This document shows positions 5,716 to 6,412 of a stretch of 6,412 nucleotides of DNA, in pieces. The notes under the pieces are model-generated. The model was not told where the DNA came from. It did no database searches and saw only the letters and a list, made by a program, of their open reading frames with translations. The stretch comes from an uncultured Tissierellia bacterium. GTDB taxonomy: Bacteria > Bacillota > Clostridia > Tissierellales > Peptoniphilaceae. The first letter of the stretch is position 1, and each line of letters starts with the position of its first letter. Location: the NCBI GenBank assembly GCA_947278105.1, contig CAMYOR010000055.1, positions 1 through 6,412 on the forward strand, given 5' to 3'. The position numbers and the translations under genes were made by a program.

Positions 5716-5764
5716 AAAGTATCCGGCGAAATCGGGAAACTTAGCCGATTTCGCCGGATATTTT
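5716..5764. terminator. Bidirectional rho-independent terminator
   Basis: A perfect 16-bp inverted repeat (5720-5735 with 5745-5760) surrounds a nine-base loop, GAAACTTAG. A G-U pair and three A-T pairs extend the stem to 5716-5764. Going rightwards the stem ends in TTTT and A/T-rich DNA. Going leftwards the minus strand reads ACTTTTTG. It can therefore stop transcription of both the lysozyme gene and the convergent glycosyltransferase gene, whose stop is 30 bases away. Confidence 0.9.
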
Positions 5765-5793
5765 AATGGAATATTTTTAAGGAAGATTAAATC

Positions 5794-6412
5794 CTATATA
5801 TCAAAGTTTTCTTTAACAAAAGCCGGATAATTTTTTTCCGCCCGAAACTCTTTTTCCCAGAGTTCTCGGGCATTTTTTCGGTAAAGGCCGGTTTCTTTTT
5901 CACTGAGGGCAAGGGCCCTTTCAATGGCCCGGGCATAGTCTTCGTTCGAGAAGTCCTTTTCCAGTAAAAAACCATTTTCTCCCGGGCGGACAATCTCCGG
6001 GGTTCCCCCGACCCGAGTGGCAAGGACCGGGATTCCGAAGGAAAGGGCCTCCATGATCGAGACGGGGATTCCTTCAATCGTCGAGGCGTTCAGAAAAAGA
6101 TCGACGTGATTTTCCTGATAATACCGGTAAATTTCAGCATTGGGGACCTGGCCCTTAAAAACGAAAGAAAGGCGCCGACCTGAAAAGACCTCCTGCGCCC
6201 GGGCCTTTAACTCTTCAAGCCCCTCACCCGACCCGAAATGGATCCATTCCACCGGGACCGGGTCCAAGAGAGCAAGGGACTCTAAAATTCGATCGACTCT
6301 TTTGACAGAGGAAAGAGAGGAGCAGGTGACCAGACGAAAGGGCGAATTCGGCTTTTTGGGGGGATTGATTCCCTTATCCAAGGTCCCCAGATGACGAAGA
6401 TGGACTTTTTCC
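5794..6412 (-). CDS. Glycosyltransferase, GT4/glycosyl transferase group 1 family, C-terminal part (5' end outside window)
   Basis: Retaining GT-B enzymes of this group transfer sugars from nucleotide-sugars onto polysaccharide or glycan-lipid acceptors at the cytoplasmic face. About 205 C-terminal residues are visible, the nucleotide-sugar-binding half. FRLVTCSSLSSVKRVDRI opens the C-terminal Rossmann domain. FKGQVPNAEIYRYYQENHVD follows, then the signature EGIPVSIMEALSFGIPVLAT with the E-x7-E pair (codons at 6073-6075 and 6049-6051) and VGGTPEIV. The stop is TAG at 5794-5796. A TTG at 6379-6381 could be mistaken for a start, but the frame stays open upstream to the edge (EKVHLRHLGT), as expected for a full-length enzyme of some 350-400 residues. 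Donor and acceptor cannot be told. Transcription converges on the lysozyme gene. Confidence 0.9.
   Translation of the reverse strand, partial: EKVHLRHLGTLDKGINPPKKPNSPFRLVTCSSLSSVKRVDRILESLALLDPVPVEWIHFGSGEGLEELKARAQEVFSGRRLSFVFKGQVPNAEIYRYYQENHVDLFLNASTIEGIPVSIMEALSFGIPVLATRVGGTPEIVRPGENGFLLEKDFSNEDYARAIERALALSEKETGLYRKNARELWEKEFRAEKNYPAFVKENFDI

Larger units (their letters stand above)
5676..5793. other. Intergenic region between convergent genes
   Basis: These 118 bases lie between the lysozyme stop and the stop of the minus-strand glycosyltransferase. They contain two hairpins, a small one at 5680-5707 and the strong bidirectional terminator at 5716-5764. An A/T-rich tail follows to 5793. 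No reading frame of note is seen. Confidence 0.8.

Noticed and set aside
5515..5766. Plus-strand 83-codon frame overlapping the end of the lysozyme gene and the terminator
   Set aside because: It runs through the terminator stem, has no ribosome-binding site of its own, and is a frame shadow of the GH25 domain.
6379..6381. TTG as the start codon of the minus-strand glycosyltransferase
   Set aside because: The frame continues upstream without a stop to the window edge, and the visible part is only the C-terminal half of a GT-B enzyme, so the true start lies beyond 6412.

Overview
The window looks like chromosomal DNA of a Gram-positive (Firmicutes-type), probably anaerobic fermenting bacterium. 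The pointers are an RF2 and a bacterial-type ProRS with clostridial-looking sequence features, a butyryl-CoA:acetate CoA-transferase-type enzyme, and a secreted lysozyme with aromatic/glycine cell-wall-binding-like repeats. Base composition is near 50% G+C by eye, with many CGG and GGG/CCG codons. A Tissierellia/Peptoniphilaceae-like host is a low-confidence guess.

Layout. (1) 1-519, plus strand: the 3' part of prfB (peptide chain release factor 2), entering from the left edge. (2) 521-2239, plus: proS, complete, one base after prfB and clearly in the same translation unit. (3) 2298-3647, plus: an acetyl-CoA hydrolase/transferase-family CoA-transferase, 58 bases downstream and possibly co-transcribed. 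(4) 3648-3788: a 141-base intergenic region with a very good sigma-A promoter (TTGTCA, 17 bases, TATAAT, extended -10), an 11-bp-spaced direct repeat resembling a WalR box, and a structured leader. (5) 3789-5675, plus: an exported 628-residue GH25 muramidase with a duplicated 120-residue repeat block ahead of a C-terminal catalytic domain. (6) 5676-5793: a bidirectional intrinsic terminator between convergent genes. (7) 5794 to the right edge, minus: the C-terminal part of a GT4-type glycosyltransferase, whose reading frame stays open to the window edge.

Functionally, the left half is translation housekeeping plus one energy-metabolism enzyme. The right half is cell-envelope biology: a wall hydrolase and a sugar transferase. 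The most interesting part is the control region of the lysozyme gene. It carries the WalR-like repeat, three copies of AAAGCTTT within 81 bases, a possible 5'-terminal GAAA-tetraloop hairpin, and a possible long hairpin that would bury the Shine-Dalgarno sequence. I see no CRISPR array, tRNA, rRNA or insertion sequence, and no obviously novel multi-gene system.
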